Below, piece by piece: positions 16,733 to 26,177 of a DNA stretch of 64,000 bases (within the stretch, counting starts at the first letter, position 1; each line of letters starts with the position of its first letter). Both the position numbers and the translations under genes were made by a program. This DNA is from Nocardia sp. CY41 (GTDB lineage Bacteria; Actinomycetota; Actinomycetes; Mycobacteriales; Mycobacteriaceae), in contig NZ_VUOS01000022.1 in NCBI RefSeq assembly GCF_009829325.1, positions 144,205 to 208,204 on the forward strand, written 5' to 3'. The notes under the pieces are model-generated. The model ran no database searches, had not been told where the DNA came from, and was given only the letters and a program-made list of their open reading frames with translations.

Positions 16733-17368
16733 CTACAGCGAGTTCACCCAGTTGCGCAGCAGGTGGGCGCCCGCGTCACCGGATTTCTCCGGGTGGAACT
16801 GGGTCGCCGACAGTGCGCCGTTCTCCACCGCCGCCAGGAACGGCACCCCGTGCTCGGACCAGGTCAGCTTGGGCGCGGCGAAGTGCTCGCTGGGCGGCAG
16901 GTCCCAGGTCTGCGCGGCATAGGAGTGCACGAAGTAGAAGCGGGTGTCCGCGTCCAGCCCCGCGAACAGAACGCTGTCGGACGGGGCGGAGACGGTGTTC
17001 CACCCCATGTGCGGCAGCACCGGCGCGGACAGCCGTTCCACCGTGCCGGGCCATTCGGCGCACCCGTCGGTCTCCGCGCCGAACTCGACGCCCCGTTCGA
17101 ACAGGATCTGCATGCCGACGCAGATGCCGAGCACCGGCCTGCCGCCGGCGAGCCGCTGACCGATCAGGCGCTCGCCCCGCACGCCGCGCAGTCCCGCCAT
17201 GCACGCGGCGAACGCGCCGACACCGGGGACGACCAGGCCGTCGGCGGCCAGCACCGCCTCCGGGTCGGCGGTCACCTCGACCTGCGCGCCCGCCCGGGCC
17301 AGCGCCCGTTCGGCGGAGTGCAGGTTGCCGGAGCCGTAGTCGAGCAGAGCCACCGATTTCGCGCTCAC
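16733..17368 (-). CDS. hisH: Imidazole glycerol phosphate synthase, glutamine amidotransferase subunit
   Basis: Hydrolyses glutamine and channels ammonia to HisF. The 211-residue class-I amidotransferase has the oxyanion region VPGVGAF, the nucleophile Cys in GICVGMQILF, and the catalytic His-Glu pair in ATQFHPEKS near the C-terminus. Its ATG overlaps the hisB stop by 4 bp. After hisH the minus-strand operon stops and convergent plus-strand genes begin, so its partner genes hisA and hisF (13.9 and 12.3 kb) must be read from another promoter. Confidence 0.97.
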   Translation of the reverse strand: MSAKSVALLDYGSGNLHSAERALARAGAQVEVTADPEAVLAADGLVVPGVGAFAACMAGLRGVRGERLIGQRLAGGRPVLGICVGMQILFERGVEFGAETDGCAEWPGTVERLSAPVLPHMGWNTVSAPSDSVLFAGLDADTRFYFVHSYAAQTWDLPPSEHFAAPKLTWSEHGVPFLAAVENGALSATQFHPEKSGDAGAHLLRNWVNSL

Positions 17369-17979
17369 AGCGTCCCCTTCGTCGACGGAACCCCGCTCAC
17401 CCGGGGGTCGAGTTCCACCGCGGCCCGCAGCGCCCGCGCCACCGCCTTGAATTCGGCCTCGGTGACGTGGTGCTGATCGCGTCCGTAGAGCACCCGCACG
17501 TGCAGGGCGATGCGCGCGTTGAGCGCGATCGACTCGAACACGTGGCGGTTGAGCACGGTGGAGTACGGCGCGCCCGGGCCGGAACCGGGAATCACCGTGT
17601 GCACCAAGTGCTCCGGCTCGCCGGTGTGCACGCAGTAGGGGCGGCCGGACACGTCGACCGCGGCGTGCGCCAGCGTCTCGTCCATCGGGATGTAGGCGTC
17701 GCCGAACCGGCGGATCCCCGCTTTGTCGCCCAGCGCCTTGCCCAGCGCCTGACCGAACACGATCGCGGTGTCCTCGACCGTGTGATGTGCCTCGATCTCG
17801 ATGTCGCCCTCCGCGCGCACCGTCAGGTCGAAGCTCGCGTGCGCGCCCAGCGCGGTCAGCATGTGGTCGTAGAACGGCACGCCGGTGGCGATCTCGGTCT
17901 TGCCGGTGCCGTCCAGATCCAGCTCGACGACGATGCTGGATTCCTTGGTGACCCGCTCCACCCGGGCGGTCCTACTCAT
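17365..17979 (-). CDS. hisB: Imidazoleglycerol-phosphate dehydratase
   Basis: Mn-dependent dehydration of IGP to imidazole acetol phosphate. The 204 residues are the monofunctional actinobacterial form without a phosphatase domain. The metal-ligand motifs are FYDHMLTALGAHASFDL, IEAHHTVEDTAI and GRDQHHVTEAEFKA. The ATG at 17979 (MSRTARVERVTKESS) matches homologues; an in-frame TTG at 17991 would add four residues. The gap from hisC is 45 bp and the stop overlaps hisH. Confidence 0.97.
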   Translation of the reverse strand: MSRTARVERVTKESSIVVELDLDGTGKTEIATGVPFYDHMLTALGAHASFDLTVRAEGDIEIEAHHTVEDTAIVFGQALGKALGDKAGIRRFGDAYIPMDETLAHAAVDVSGRPYCVHTGEPEHLVHTVIPGSGPGAPYSTVLNRHVFESIALNARIALHVRVLYGRDQHHVTEAEFKAVARALRAAVELDPRVSGVPSTKGTL

Positions 17980-18024
17980 GCTCACGTCCAATCGGATCGG
18001 CGCCGAACGCTGCTCGGCGCTGGT

Positions 18025-19158
18025 TCATCGCGGTGCCAGTTCGGTGCCCGCCAGCACCGCGCTGACCCGCAGCAGTTCGTCGTTCTCGGCGGCGAGGCCG
18101 ATGGTGGTGCGCAGATAGCCGGGCAGGCCGACGTCGCGGATCAGCACGCCGTGGTCGAGGTAGCGCTGCCAACTGGCCGCGGCGTCGGCGAAGCGGCCGA
18201 ACAACAGGAAGTTGGCGTCGCTGGGGATCACGTCGTAACCGAGTCCGCGCAGCGCGGCCGCCACCCGGTCACGCTGCGCGGCCAGTTCGGCGACGCTGCC
18301 GAGGGTCTCCTCGGCGTGCCGCAGGGCCGCGCGCGCGGCGGCTTGGGTGACCACCGACAGGTGATAGGGCAAACGCACCAGCAGCATCGCGTCGATCACC
18401 GCGGGCGCGGCGACCAGATAGCCGAGCCGCCCGCCCGCGAACGCGAAGGCCTTGCTCATCGTCCTGGTGACCACGAGCTTCGCCGGGAACCGGTCGATCA
18501 GCCCGATGGCGCTGGGCTGCGCGGAGAACTCGCCGTAAGCCTCGTCCACCACCACGATGCCGGGCGCGGCCGCGAGGATGCGAGCCAGGTCGTCCGGCGG
18601 AACGCTGTGCCCGGTGGGATTGTTCGGGCTGGTCACGAACACCACGTCCGGCGAGCGCTCGGCGATGGCGGCCAACGCGTGGTCGATGTCGAGAGAGAAG
18701 TCGGCGCCGCGCTTTGCTTCGATCCATTCGGTGTCGATGCCCTCGGAGATGATCGGGTGCATCGAGTAGGACGGCACGAAACCCAAGGCGCTGCGGCCGG
18801 GCCCACCGAAGGCCTGCAACAGCTGCTGCAGGATCTCGTTGGAACCGTTGGCCGCCCAGACGTTGCCGGTGCCGACCTCGACGCCGGTCTGCGCGGTCAG
18901 ATACCGCGCCAGGTCGGTGCGCAGCGCGACCGCGTCGCGGTCCGGGTAACGGTGCAGGTCCGCCGCGGCCGCGCGGATCGACTCGGCGACGTCGTCGATC
19001 AGCGCCCGGCTGGGCGGATGCGGGTTCTCGTTCGTGTTCAGCTGCACGGGGACCGTCAACTGCGGTGCGCCGTAGGGCTTCTTGCCCCGCAGGTTCTCCC
19101 GCAGCGGCAGATCGTCCAGGGTGAGGCCCGCGCCGGGCGCGCTCGCCGCGCGCGTCAC
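18025..19158 (-). CDS. hisC: Histidinol-phosphate aminotransferase
   Basis: PLP enzyme moving an amino group from glutamate to imidazole acetol phosphate. The 377 residues show LNTNENPHPPS at the N-terminus, ANGSNEILQQLLQAF, FVTSPNNPTGHSVP, VVVDEAYGEFS and the PLP-lysine motif RTMSKAFAFAGGRLGY. The GTG at 19158 overlaps the hisD stop in GTGA, so it was preferred over far-upstream starts that lie inside hisD. Operon order hisD-hisC-hisB-hisH. Confidence 0.97.
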   Translation of the reverse strand: MTRAASAPGAGLTLDDLPLRENLRGKKPYGAPQLTVPVQLNTNENPHPPSRALIDDVAESIRAAAADLHRYPDRDAVALRTDLARYLTAQTGVEVGTGNVWAANGSNEILQQLLQAFGGPGRSALGFVPSYSMHPIISEGIDTEWIEAKRGADFSLDIDHALAAIAERSPDVVFVTSPNNPTGHSVPPDDLARILAAAPGIVVVDEAYGEFSAQPSAIGLIDRFPAKLVVTRTMSKAFAFAGGRLGYLVAAPAVIDAMLLVRLPYHLSVVTQAAARAALRHAEETLGSVAELAAQRDRVAAALRGLGYDVIPSDANFLLFGRFADAAASWQRYLDHGVLIRDVGLPGYLRTTIGLAAENDELLRVSAVLAGTELAPR

Positions 19159-20492
19159 GACAGGGCCTCGAAACGCGCCTGCACGGCCTGGCCGTGCGCG
19201 GGCAGGTCCTCGGCGTTCGCCAGCGCCACCACGTGGCCCGCGACGTCCTTGAGGGCCGCTTCGGTGTACTCCACGACGTGGATGCCGCGCAGGAAGGTCT
19301 GCACGCTCAGACCGGAGGAGTGCCGCGCGCAGCCCGCGGTGGGCAGCACGTGATTGGAGCCCGCGCAGTAGTCGCCCAGGCTGACCGGCGCATACGCGCC
19401 GACGAACACCGCGCCCGCGCTGCGCACCCTGGCCGCGACCGCTGCCGCGTCGACGGTCTGGATCTCCAAGTGCTCGGCGGCGTAGGCGTTGACCACGCGC
19501 AGGCCCTGCTCGATGTCGTCGACCAGGATGGTGCCGGACTGCTTGCCGCGCAGCGCCTCGCTCACCCGGTGGGCGTGCTTGACCACGGTCAGCTGCGCGG
19601 TCAGCGCCGCGTCCACCGCGTCGGCCAGCTGCTCGCTGTCGGTGACCAGCACGCTCGCGGCCAGCACGTCGTGCTCGGCCTGGCTGATCAGGTCGGCGGC
19701 GACGTGCACCGGATCCGCGGTCGCGTCGGCCAGAACGGCGATCTCGGTGGGACCCGCCTCGGCGTCGATGCCGACCAGGCCGCGGCACAGCCGCTTGGCC
19801 GCGGTGACGTAGATGTTGCCCGGCCCGGTGATCAGGTCGACCGGTTCCAGCTGCGCCCCGTCGGTGTCCAAGCCACCGTAGGACAGCAGCGCGATGCCCT
19901 GGGCGCCGCCGACCGCCCACACCTCGTCGACGCCGAGCAGCTGCGCGGCGGCCAGGATGGTGGGGTGCGGCAGCCCGCCGAACCGCGCCTGCGGCGGCGA
20001 GGCCACCACCAGCGACCCGACGCCCGCGGTCTGGGCGGGCACCACGTTCATCACCACGCTGGACGGGTAGACGGCGTTGCCGCCCGGCACGTACAGGCCG
20101 ACCCGCTCGACGGGCACCCAGCGCTCGGTGACGGTGCCGCCGGGCACCACCTCGGTGGTCTTGTCGGCGCGCCGCTGATCGGCGTGCACCTTGCGCGCCC
20201 GGGCGATGGACTCCTCCAGCGCGGCGCGGACCGCCGGGTCCAGCCGCTCCAGGGCGGCCTCCAGCTCGGCCGCGGGCACGCGCACCGTCGCCGGGATCAC
20301 CCCGTCGAAGCGCTCGCTGAACTCCAGCGCGGCCGACACGCCTCGATCGCGGATCGCCTCGACCACCGGACGCACCTGATGCAGCACCGAGTCCACGTCG
20401 ACTCCCCCGCGCGGCAGCGCGGCGCGCAGCTCGGCGACGGAGGGAGTACGACCGCGCAGATCGACGCGGGCGAGCTCGATGCGGGATGTCAT
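19155..20492 (-). CDS. hisD: Histidinol dehydrogenase
   Basis: Zinc-dependent, NAD-linked four-electron oxidation of L-histidinol to L-histidine. The 445 residues contain VPGGNAVYPSSVVMN, ITGPGNIYVTAAKRL, the signature EAGPTEIAVLAD, SQAEHDVLAASVLVT (Zn ligands Gln/His) and SNHVLPTAGCARHSSGLSV. It is the first gene of the hisDCBH operon; the 232-bp gap to the kinase gene upstream should hold the promoter. No known regulatory motif was recognised there. Confidence 0.98.
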   Translation of the reverse strand: MTSRIELARVDLRGRTPSVAELRAALPRGGVDVDSVLHQVRPVVEAIRDRGVSAALEFSERFDGVIPATVRVPAAELEAALERLDPAVRAALEESIARARKVHADQRRADKTTEVVPGGTVTERWVPVERVGLYVPGGNAVYPSSVVMNVVPAQTAGVGSLVVASPPQARFGGLPHPTILAAAQLLGVDEVWAVGGAQGIALLSYGGLDTDGAQLEPVDLITGPGNIYVTAAKRLCRGLVGIDAEAGPTEIAVLADATADPVHVAADLISQAEHDVLAASVLVTDSEQLADAVDAALTAQLTVVKHAHRVSEALRGKQSGTILVDDIEQGLRVVNAYAAEHLEIQTVDAAAVAARVRSAGAVFVGAYAPVSLGDYCAGSNHVLPTAGCARHSSGLSVQTFLRGIHVVEYTEAALKDVAGHVVALANAEDLPAHGQAVQARFEALS

Positions 20493-20724
20493 GTGGTGTC
20501 GGTCCTTGTCTCCAGCTGATTCCGCAACAGGAAAGTTGCCGCTACCAGCCTAATGGGCGACCGTCGGCCGTTATCCGCGCGGTCGGGGCGGCCGGGCCGC
20601 GCCGGGCCGGTGTGCGCAGGTCCGGCCGCCGGAGGCATGCCCGGTGCGCGCCGAGGTGTGGCGTCGCTCTCGTCCGGACCTACTGCGAGCGGTTTCGGAT
20701 GGAACTGCGGAACCTGCACACCCG

Positions 20725-22356
20725 TCAGCGGGTGTCGCTGTCGATGAGCGAGGACCCGTTGCCGGGATTGACCAACCGGAGCGTCACCGATTTGTTCTGG
20801 CCGCCGTAGGTCACGCTGGCCACGTTGACGTCCACCGAACCGTCCGCATTGGCGCCGGACCCGCCACCGGCCGCGTCGACGGTGTTGAAGCCCGTGACCC
20901 GGTTCTGCGTCCAGTAGGTCTCGAACGCCTGCTGACTGCCGTAGACCTGCTGGGCGGCCGGGGTCAGCTGCTTCCACGCCGCGGAGAAGCTCAAGTACGT
21001 CAGATTGTTGTAGAAGTCCACCACTTGATCGATGGACTGCCGTGGATCGGCCTTGCCGACGCTCTTCGTCTCCCCCACCGGCGCCGCGGCCGACGTGGTG
21101 TTGCCGCCCGGTCGCGTCGACGCGACAACCGACGAGGAATTGCCCTGAGCGGCAGTGGTGTTCGAGCCCGACGAGCTCAGCAGGTTCACCATGAAGGCTC
21201 CGGCCACCACGATCGCGCCGATCAGCGCGCCGATCAGCACCGCGCGGCGCTTGCCCGACGAACCCTGCCGCTGCACCGGACGCGGCTGCGCCATCGTGCG
21301 GGGGTGCGTCGCGGCGTCCGGGTGGGCGGGCGGCGCGGGCGCGGGGCGGGGACGCGGCTGGCGCTCGGTCGGCGTGTAGGGCGTCGAGGCCATCGCCGAG
21401 GGGCGCAGCTCGCGGGTCGCCGATTCCGGCTGGCCCGCTCGCGGCCGGGCGAACGCCTCGCTGGCGGGCACGAACCCGGCGGCCACCGGGGCCGGACCGG
21501 CGTCGGCGAACGCGGCGAGGTGGTCGCGCGCGGCCCGCATGCTCGGGCGCTCGCGCGGCTCGGGGCTGAGCAGGTCGAGCAGGAAATCCGTGGCGGGCCC
21601 GGCGTTGCGCGGTTCGCTCAGCTGACCGTTCGCGGCGGCGTAGAGCACCGCGAGCGGGTTGGAACCCGCACCGTAGGGCGGCTCCCCCTCGAGCGCGTGG
21701 AACAGCGTGGCGCCCAGCGCGAACACGTCGGAGGCGGGACTGGGATCGGAGCCGCGGGCGACCTCGGGCGCGAGGTAGGCGGCGGTGCCGCAGATCAGTC
21801 CGGTCTCGGTCAGGGTGACGTCGCCGGTCGCGCGGGAGATGCCGAAGTCGGTGATCTTCACCGTGCCGTGATCGTCGAGCAGGATGTTGCCCGGTTTCAC
21901 GTCGCGGTGCACGATGCCCGCTTGGTGCGCGGCGATCAGCGCCGAGGCGACCTGCTCGCCGATCCGCGCGACCTGGGTCAGCGGCAGGGTGCCCTGGGCG
22001 GCGATCACGGCGGCGAGACTCTTGGATTTCAGATACTCCATCACCAGGCAGGGATCGCCCTCGTGCTCGGTGATGTCGAACACGACGATCGCGTTCGGAT
22101 GCTGGAAGCGGGCGGCGTTGCGGGCTTCCCGGATCGCGCGCTGGCGGACCACGTCGCGTTCGGCCTCGGGCAGGCTCGGCTGGATGTGGATCTGCTTGAC
22201 GGCCACGGAGCGCTGGAGGCGTTCGTCGACGGCACGCCAGACCACGCCCGTGCCGCCGCTACCAATCCGCTCGACCAGGCGGTAATGCTCCGCGATCAAC
22301 TGACCGGTATCGATGGCGCCTACTCCGAACCTTCTCGAAATCGTGACATCCCGCAT
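20725..22356 (-). CDS. Membrane-anchored Ser/Thr protein kinase with extracellular NTF2-like domain
   Basis: 543 residues. The Pkn-type kinase domain at 25-280 is complete: glycine loop IGSGGTGVVW (31-40), VAVK (K54), IVHRDVKPGNILL (D152), DFG (170-172), an activation loop with Thr residues (TLTETGLICGT) and LAPE. A Pro/Arg-rich linker leads to one membrane helix at about 371-393. The extracellular part (~400-543) has a Ser/Thr/Gly-rich stalk and a small domain (QSIDQVVDFYNNLTYLSFSAAWKQLTPAAQ) of NTF2-like appearance. It would pass an envelope signal to cytoplasmic phosphorylation. It follows a penicillin-binding protein gene by 99 bp on the same strand, suggesting a cell-wall link. No obvious ribosome-binding site precedes the ATG. 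Confidence 0.93.
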   Translation of the reverse strand: MRDVTISRRFGVGAIDTGQLIAEHYRLVERIGSGGTGVVWRAVDERLQRSVAVKQIHIQPSLPEAERDVVRQRAIREARNAARFQHPNAIVVFDITEHEGDPCLVMEYLKSKSLAAVIAAQGTLPLTQVARIGEQVASALIAAHQAGIVHRDVKPGNILLDDHGTVKITDFGISRATGDVTLTETGLICGTAAYLAPEVARGSDPSPASDVFALGATLFHALEGEPPYGAGSNPLAVLYAAANGQLSEPRNAGPATDFLLDLLSPEPRERPSMRAARDHLAAFADAGPAPVAAGFVPASEAFARPRAGQPESATRELRPSAMASTPYTPTERQPRPRPAPAPPAHPDAATHPRTMAQPRPVQRQGSSGKRRAVLIGALIGAIVVAGAFMVNLLSSSGSNTTAAQGNSSSVVASTRPGGNTTSAAAPVGETKSVGKADPRQSIDQVVDFYNNLTYLSFSAAWKQLTPAAQQVYGSQQAFETYWTQNRVTGFNTVDAAGGGSGANADGSVDVNVASVTYGGQNKSVTLRLVNPGNGSSLIDSDTR

Positions 22357-22455
22357 ATTGATTACTCACGCGGTCCGGGGATGAGTGTAGCGGGCGCCGG
22401 AATGCTCGTACGCGTCAGCCGGGCCATCTCGCGGCCCCAAATCGCCCGAAACGGA

Positions 22456-24207
22456 CTATTCGCGGGCACGCAGCATCCGCCCCGCGGCCTCCACCGCGGG
22501 AGCGGAACTGCCCGCGTCGCTGATGAACACCGAAAACGCCAGGTCGCCGTCGATGCCGACGAACCAGCCGTGCGCGTGCTTGTCGTCGATGTATTCCGCG
22601 GTACCGGTTTTGCCGAGCAGCCCGGGAAGGTCGCGCAATTGCGTCGCGGTGCCGTCGGTGACGGTCTCGCGCATCATGGTTTTCAGCTGGTCGTCGACCT
22701 GTGGCGGCAATGCGTCCTGGGTGCGGTCCGGGGTGCCCGGCTTGCCGGTGACGAGCGTGGGCGCGGGCACCGCGCCGCGAGCGATGGACGCGGCGACCAG
22801 GGCCATGCCGAACGGCGACGCTGTCACCTGCCCTTGACCGATCGCCGACTCGACACGCTGCGCGGAGGTGCCCGCCGCCGGAACTTTTCCGGTGACCGTG
22901 GTGAGGCCCGGTGTGACGTAATCGACGCCGAGCCCGAGTTGTGCGGCCGCTTTCGTCAGCGCGTCGGCCGGCAACTGCACGGCGAGCGAGCCCATCGTGG
23001 TGTTGCAGGACCGGGCGAACGCGGTGTGCAGCGGCACCGAACCGAGATCGAAGTTGTTGTCGTTGGGGATGCGACGGCCCTCGATGTTCGCGGTGCCGGG
23101 ACAGGGCAGCACGGTATCGGGTGTCACGGTGCCCGCCTGCAACGCGGCGGAGACGGTGACCGTCTTGAAGGTCGACCCCGGCGGGTAGAGTCCGGTCAGC
23201 GCGATCGGCCCCTGCGCGTCGGCCGGGGCGTTCTGCGCGATCGCGACGACCTCGCCGGTCGACGGTCGCAAGGCGACGATCGCGGCGGGCTGAGCGACCG
23301 GGGCGAGCGCCGCCTCGGCCGCGCGCTGCACACCGAGATCGAGCGTCGTCGCGATGTCGGCGGTGGGCGTGGGATCGGTACCGGCGACGCGCTCGGTGCC
23401 CTGCGGCGTCTGGGCCCGCACCGCCCACCCGGCGTGCGCGTCGGCGGACTGCTGCCACAACTCGGCCAGTCCGGACAGAGTCGGCGCGGCCAGCGCCTTG
23501 TCGGTGGTCAGCAGCCGGGTCTGCGGTGCGAGGGTGACGCCGGGCAGCGCGCTCAGGCGATCCCGGATCGGGGCGAGGTCCCTCTCGCGGAGCGTGATCG
23601 CGGTGACCGGCTTTCCTTGCGCCGCCGCCAGTTCCGTCTGCAGCGACGGCGCGGTGAGGCCGGGCGCGAGCGGACCGAGCAGATCCGCGACCGCGGAGAG
23701 GTCGGCGCTGGGAGCGACGTTCACCAGCGTGACGATCTGCTCGGTCATCAGTTCGCCGCCCGCGGCGTCGAGGATGCGGGCCGGCGCCGGATAGACCCTG
23801 CTGTAGCTCAACGGTCCCGCGGCCAGCCCGGGAGCGATCGTGGCGGGATCCCACTTCACCCGCCACCCGTTCCCGTCGTCGTGGGCGGTGCCGTCGGTGG
23901 TGTAGGTCCACTCGGACTTGCCGTCGTCGCCCAGCTTCCAGGTGGCGGCCAGCGCGAAACCGTTGTCGCCGACCGAGCGGACCTCGAAGCGGACGTCCTT
24001 GCCGAGCCCCTCGTAGAGCGCGCCGAGGGTGTCGGAAGCCGCCGCCGGGTTGTCGGTGAGCGCGGCCGCCGCGGCGATGTCGTCGCTGTTCAGCGCTTCG
24101 GCGAACTGCCCGGCCACGGTGTCGGGCTGGTCCGGCCCGGACGAGCAGGCGGCGAGCACGAGCACCGGTGCGGTGAACAGGACGAGGGATTTCCGGTTGG
24201 TACGCAC
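22456..24207 (-). CDS. Penicillin-binding lipoprotein (class B PBP transpeptidase, MecA_N type)
   Basis: 583-residue peptidoglycan D,D-transpeptidase on the outer face of the membrane, related to M. tuberculosis PbpLipo. Lipobox LAAC with C21; residues ~28-140 are an NTF2-like MecA_N domain; ~140-270 the PBP dimer domain; ~285-580 the transpeptidase with SxxK at S345-TFK348, SxN at S400-C-N402 and KTG at 533-535. All three catalytic motifs are intact. Upstream by 36 bp is nat and downstream by 99 bp the membrane kinase; all are on the minus strand and may form one unit. Confidence 0.94.
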   Translation of the reverse strand: MRTNRKSLVLFTAPVLVLAACSSGPDQPDTVAGQFAEALNSDDIAAAAALTDNPAAASDTLGALYEGLGKDVRFEVRSVGDNGFALAATWKLGDDGKSEWTYTTDGTAHDDGNGWRVKWDPATIAPGLAAGPLSYSRVYPAPARILDAAGGELMTEQIVTLVNVAPSADLSAVADLLGPLAPGLTAPSLQTELAAAQGKPVTAITLRERDLAPIRDRLSALPGVTLAPQTRLLTTDKALAAPTLSGLAELWQQSADAHAGWAVRAQTPQGTERVAGTDPTPTADIATTLDLGVQRAAEAALAPVAQPAAIVALRPSTGEVVAIAQNAPADAQGPIALTGLYPPGSTFKTVTVSAALQAGTVTPDTVLPCPGTANIEGRRIPNDNNFDLGSVPLHTAFARSCNTTMGSLAVQLPADALTKAAAQLGLGVDYVTPGLTTVTGKVPAAGTSAQRVESAIGQGQVTASPFGMALVAASIARGAVPAPTLVTGKPGTPDRTQDALPPQVDDQLKTMMRETVTDGTATQLRDLPGLLGKTGTAEYIDDKHAHGWFVGIDGDLAFSVFISDAGSSAPAVEAAGRMLRARE

Positions 24208-24243
24208 GCCGACGACCCTAGCGGGCCGGGGCGGGCCGCGAGA

Positions 24244-25110
24244 TCAGTCGCGCGACCACCGGGCCTGCGCCAGGGCGGCGGCGTCGGCGTCGGACAGGTC
24301 GATGTCGAAGACCTCGGCGAGGATCTTGGGCAGGTCGGCGGGTTCCAGTTCCCGCGTATCGCTCGTGCCGTCGGGGTACTCGGTGACGAAGGTGGTGCCG
24401 TCCAGCACATGGTGCACGTCCGGGTGGAAGCGCTGCACGTACGGCCGGGTGGTGAACGGGGAACGGGGCGAGGTCGACACGAAGTGGTTGCCGACGGCGT
24501 AGTCGATGCGGTACTGCGGATTCGAGGTGAAACTGTGCCGGTCGATCCACCCCTCGCGGCCGTATTGGTGCAGCACCCACAGGTCGGAATCCAGCTCCCC
24601 ATGGGTGCGCTCCAGCCGGAACCTCCACTTGCCCGCCGCGAATTCGCCGGTGTCCGAGGACAGTTCGAACGGCGCGAGCGGCCCGGCGCCGAAGCCGACG
24701 TCGCACAGCCAGACTCGGTCGTCGTCGGCGGTCGTCACGCGCAGCAGCGCGTGGGTTGCGGGGCGCAATCCCGCGCCGGCGCCCATGCTCACCCGGCCGC
24801 TGAGCCCGGTGACGCCGAAACCGAGTCGTTCCAGCGCGGCCGCGAACAGTCCGACGTTCTCGTAGCAGTAGCCGCCGCGGCGGCGGTGCACGATCTTGTC
24901 CTGCAAGCTCGCCAGGTCGAGGGGGATCGACCGGCCGAGGATGATCTCCAGGTTTTCGAACGGGATCGCGGTGGTGTGCGCCCGCACCAGCTCGTGCAGC
25001 GTCCGGACGGCGGGGGCGCGCTCGCCGTGGAAACCGATCCGGGCCAGATAGGCGTCCAGGTCGAGTTCCGGTCCGTCCCAGTGGTAGGCCGGGTCTTCCG
25101 GCTTGCTCAT
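24244..25110 (-). CDS. nat: Arylamine N-acetyltransferase
   Basis: Transfers acetyl from acetyl-CoA to arylamines and hydrazines (isoniazid in mycobacteria). The 288-residue protein has the full Cys-His-Asp triad: C82 in RRRGGYCYEN, H120 in RPATHALL and D137 in LCDVGFG. FENLEIILGR and the C-terminal DLPKILAEVFDIDLSD also fit. ATG at 25110; the preceding GAGGACGC provides a ribosome-binding site. Minus strand between a secreted hydrolase and the PBP gene. Its physiological substrate in the producer is not known from the sequence. Confidence 0.95.
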   Translation of the reverse strand: MSKPEDPAYHWDGPELDLDAYLARIGFHGERAPAVRTLHELVRAHTTAIPFENLEIILGRSIPLDLASLQDKIVHRRRGGYCYENVGLFAAALERLGFGVTGLSGRVSMGAGAGLRPATHALLRVTTADDDRVWLCDVGFGAGPLAPFELSSDTGEFAAGKWRFRLERTHGELDSDLWVLHQYGREGWIDRHSFTSNPQYRIDYAVGNHFVSTSPRSPFTTRPYVQRFHPDVHHVLDGTTFVTEYPDGTSDTRELEPADLPKILAEVFDIDLSDADAAALAQARWSRD

Positions 25111-25175
25111 CGCGTCCTCGCTTCGTCGTCGGTCTTTCTCCGTCAACCGCGCGGAGACCCGATCGTGTTCCCGCC

Positions 25176-26165
25176 TTACGCCGCGCACTTCGCGCCCGCG
25201 GGAGCGGGCGGGGCGGTGACGACGCCGTGCGCGACGTCCACGAGGTAGTCGCGGTCGGGGCCGTCGACCGGTTCCGTGCCGAGCAGCAGCCGTTCGACGA
25301 CGCAGCCGCCCTCGAAGAAGGCCGGTCCGACGCTGTGGTCGCCCGGGGCCACCCGCCCCTCCAGGTCGCGCCCGGTGACGACGGTGTACAGGGAGGTGGG
25401 CTTGCCCGCGGCGGCGAGCCCGGCGCGCATCTCGAGACTGGTGGCGTAGGGCACCACGTCGTCGGCGGTGCCGTGCACGAGGAACGCGCGCCGCACGTCC
25501 ATCCGGGCGGCCAGCAGGGCGGGCGAGCGTTCGGCGTAGGCGAGCGGACAGGCGGTAGGCGGGCAACCACCCGCGTCGCGCTCGATCTGGGCGGGCAGTG
25601 CCGGATCAACGACCGCCGCGCCCAGCCACATGGTGAAATCGTCGGCGGGACCGTAGTTGTCCACCCAGTAGTCGAACATCCCGCGCGGCCCGTGCGCCGC
25701 GGCGAGGCCGCTGGTGATGCCGCCCTGGCTCCAGCCCCACAGCACCGTGCGGGTGATCGAGCCGTGGGCCTGCCGGTACCACGCGGTCGCGGCGACGACG
25801 TCACGCCGGCCCGCCCACAGATTCCAGTCCCCGGTGCGCCACGTGCTCTGCGCGGAGCGCAGGTCCATCGCCAGGATCGGCGTCGCGGTGCGCCGCGCGA
25901 TCGACTCGAGGTAGGCGGCGAAGTCCGCCGACGACCCGCCGTGCCCGTGCACCGCGATCACGAGCGCTCGCGGGGTCACGTCACCCGCGGCACACCGGTA
26001 GGGCTCGTACACCCGCCCGGTCGCCTCCTCGCCGTCCACGGGCAGCGACACCGGGCCCACCACGACCCCAGGCGCGCAGGCCGGATCCGCCGAAACACGT
26101 GGCGGCGCAAGAATTGCCACGAGCACGCCGGCCAGCGCGCAGCACAGTGCGAGTACCCGTCGCAT
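25176..26165 (-). CDS. Secreted alpha/beta hydrolase, poly(3-hydroxybutyrate) depolymerase-like
   Basis: 329 residues with a Sec signal (LALCCALAGVLVAILAPPRVSA, cleavage near residue 26). The fold is a feruloyl-esterase/PHB-depolymerase type alpha/beta hydrolase: oxyanion segment VIAVHGHGGSS, nucleophile elbow WGWSQGGI with S146, and FLVHGTADDVVPYATSLEMRAGL carrying the usual catalytic Asp region. Six or more Cys suggest disulfides in an exported enzyme (PACAPG, GGCPPTACP, EGGCVVE). Substrate undetermined: a polyester, an ester-linked cell-wall component or a plant polymer are all possible. An apparent transporter remnant ends 12 bases upstream of its start. Confidence 0.82.
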   Translation of the reverse strand: MRRVLALCCALAGVLVAILAPPRVSADPACAPGVVVGPVSLPVDGEEATGRVYEPYRCAAGDVTPRALVIAVHGHGGSSADFAAYLESIARRTATPILAMDLRSAQSTWRTGDWNLWAGRRDVVAATAWYRQAHGSITRTVLWGWSQGGITSGLAAAHGPRGMFDYWVDNYGPADDFTMWLGAAVVDPALPAQIERDAGGCPPTACPLAYAERSPALLAARMDVRRAFLVHGTADDVVPYATSLEMRAGLAAAGKPTSLYTVVTGRDLEGRVAPGDHSVGPAFFEGGCVVERLLLGTEPVDGPDRDYLVDVAHGVVTAPPAPAGAKCAA

Positions 26166-26177
26166 CCTCGGATGATG

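Noticed and set aside
20644..25248. Open frame of more than 1500 codons on the plus strand, antisense to the kinase, PBP and nat genes
   Set aside because: It lies opposite three genes with intact catalytic motifs; its translation is Arg/Gly/His-rich without any domain. Long antisense frames are expected at this GC content.
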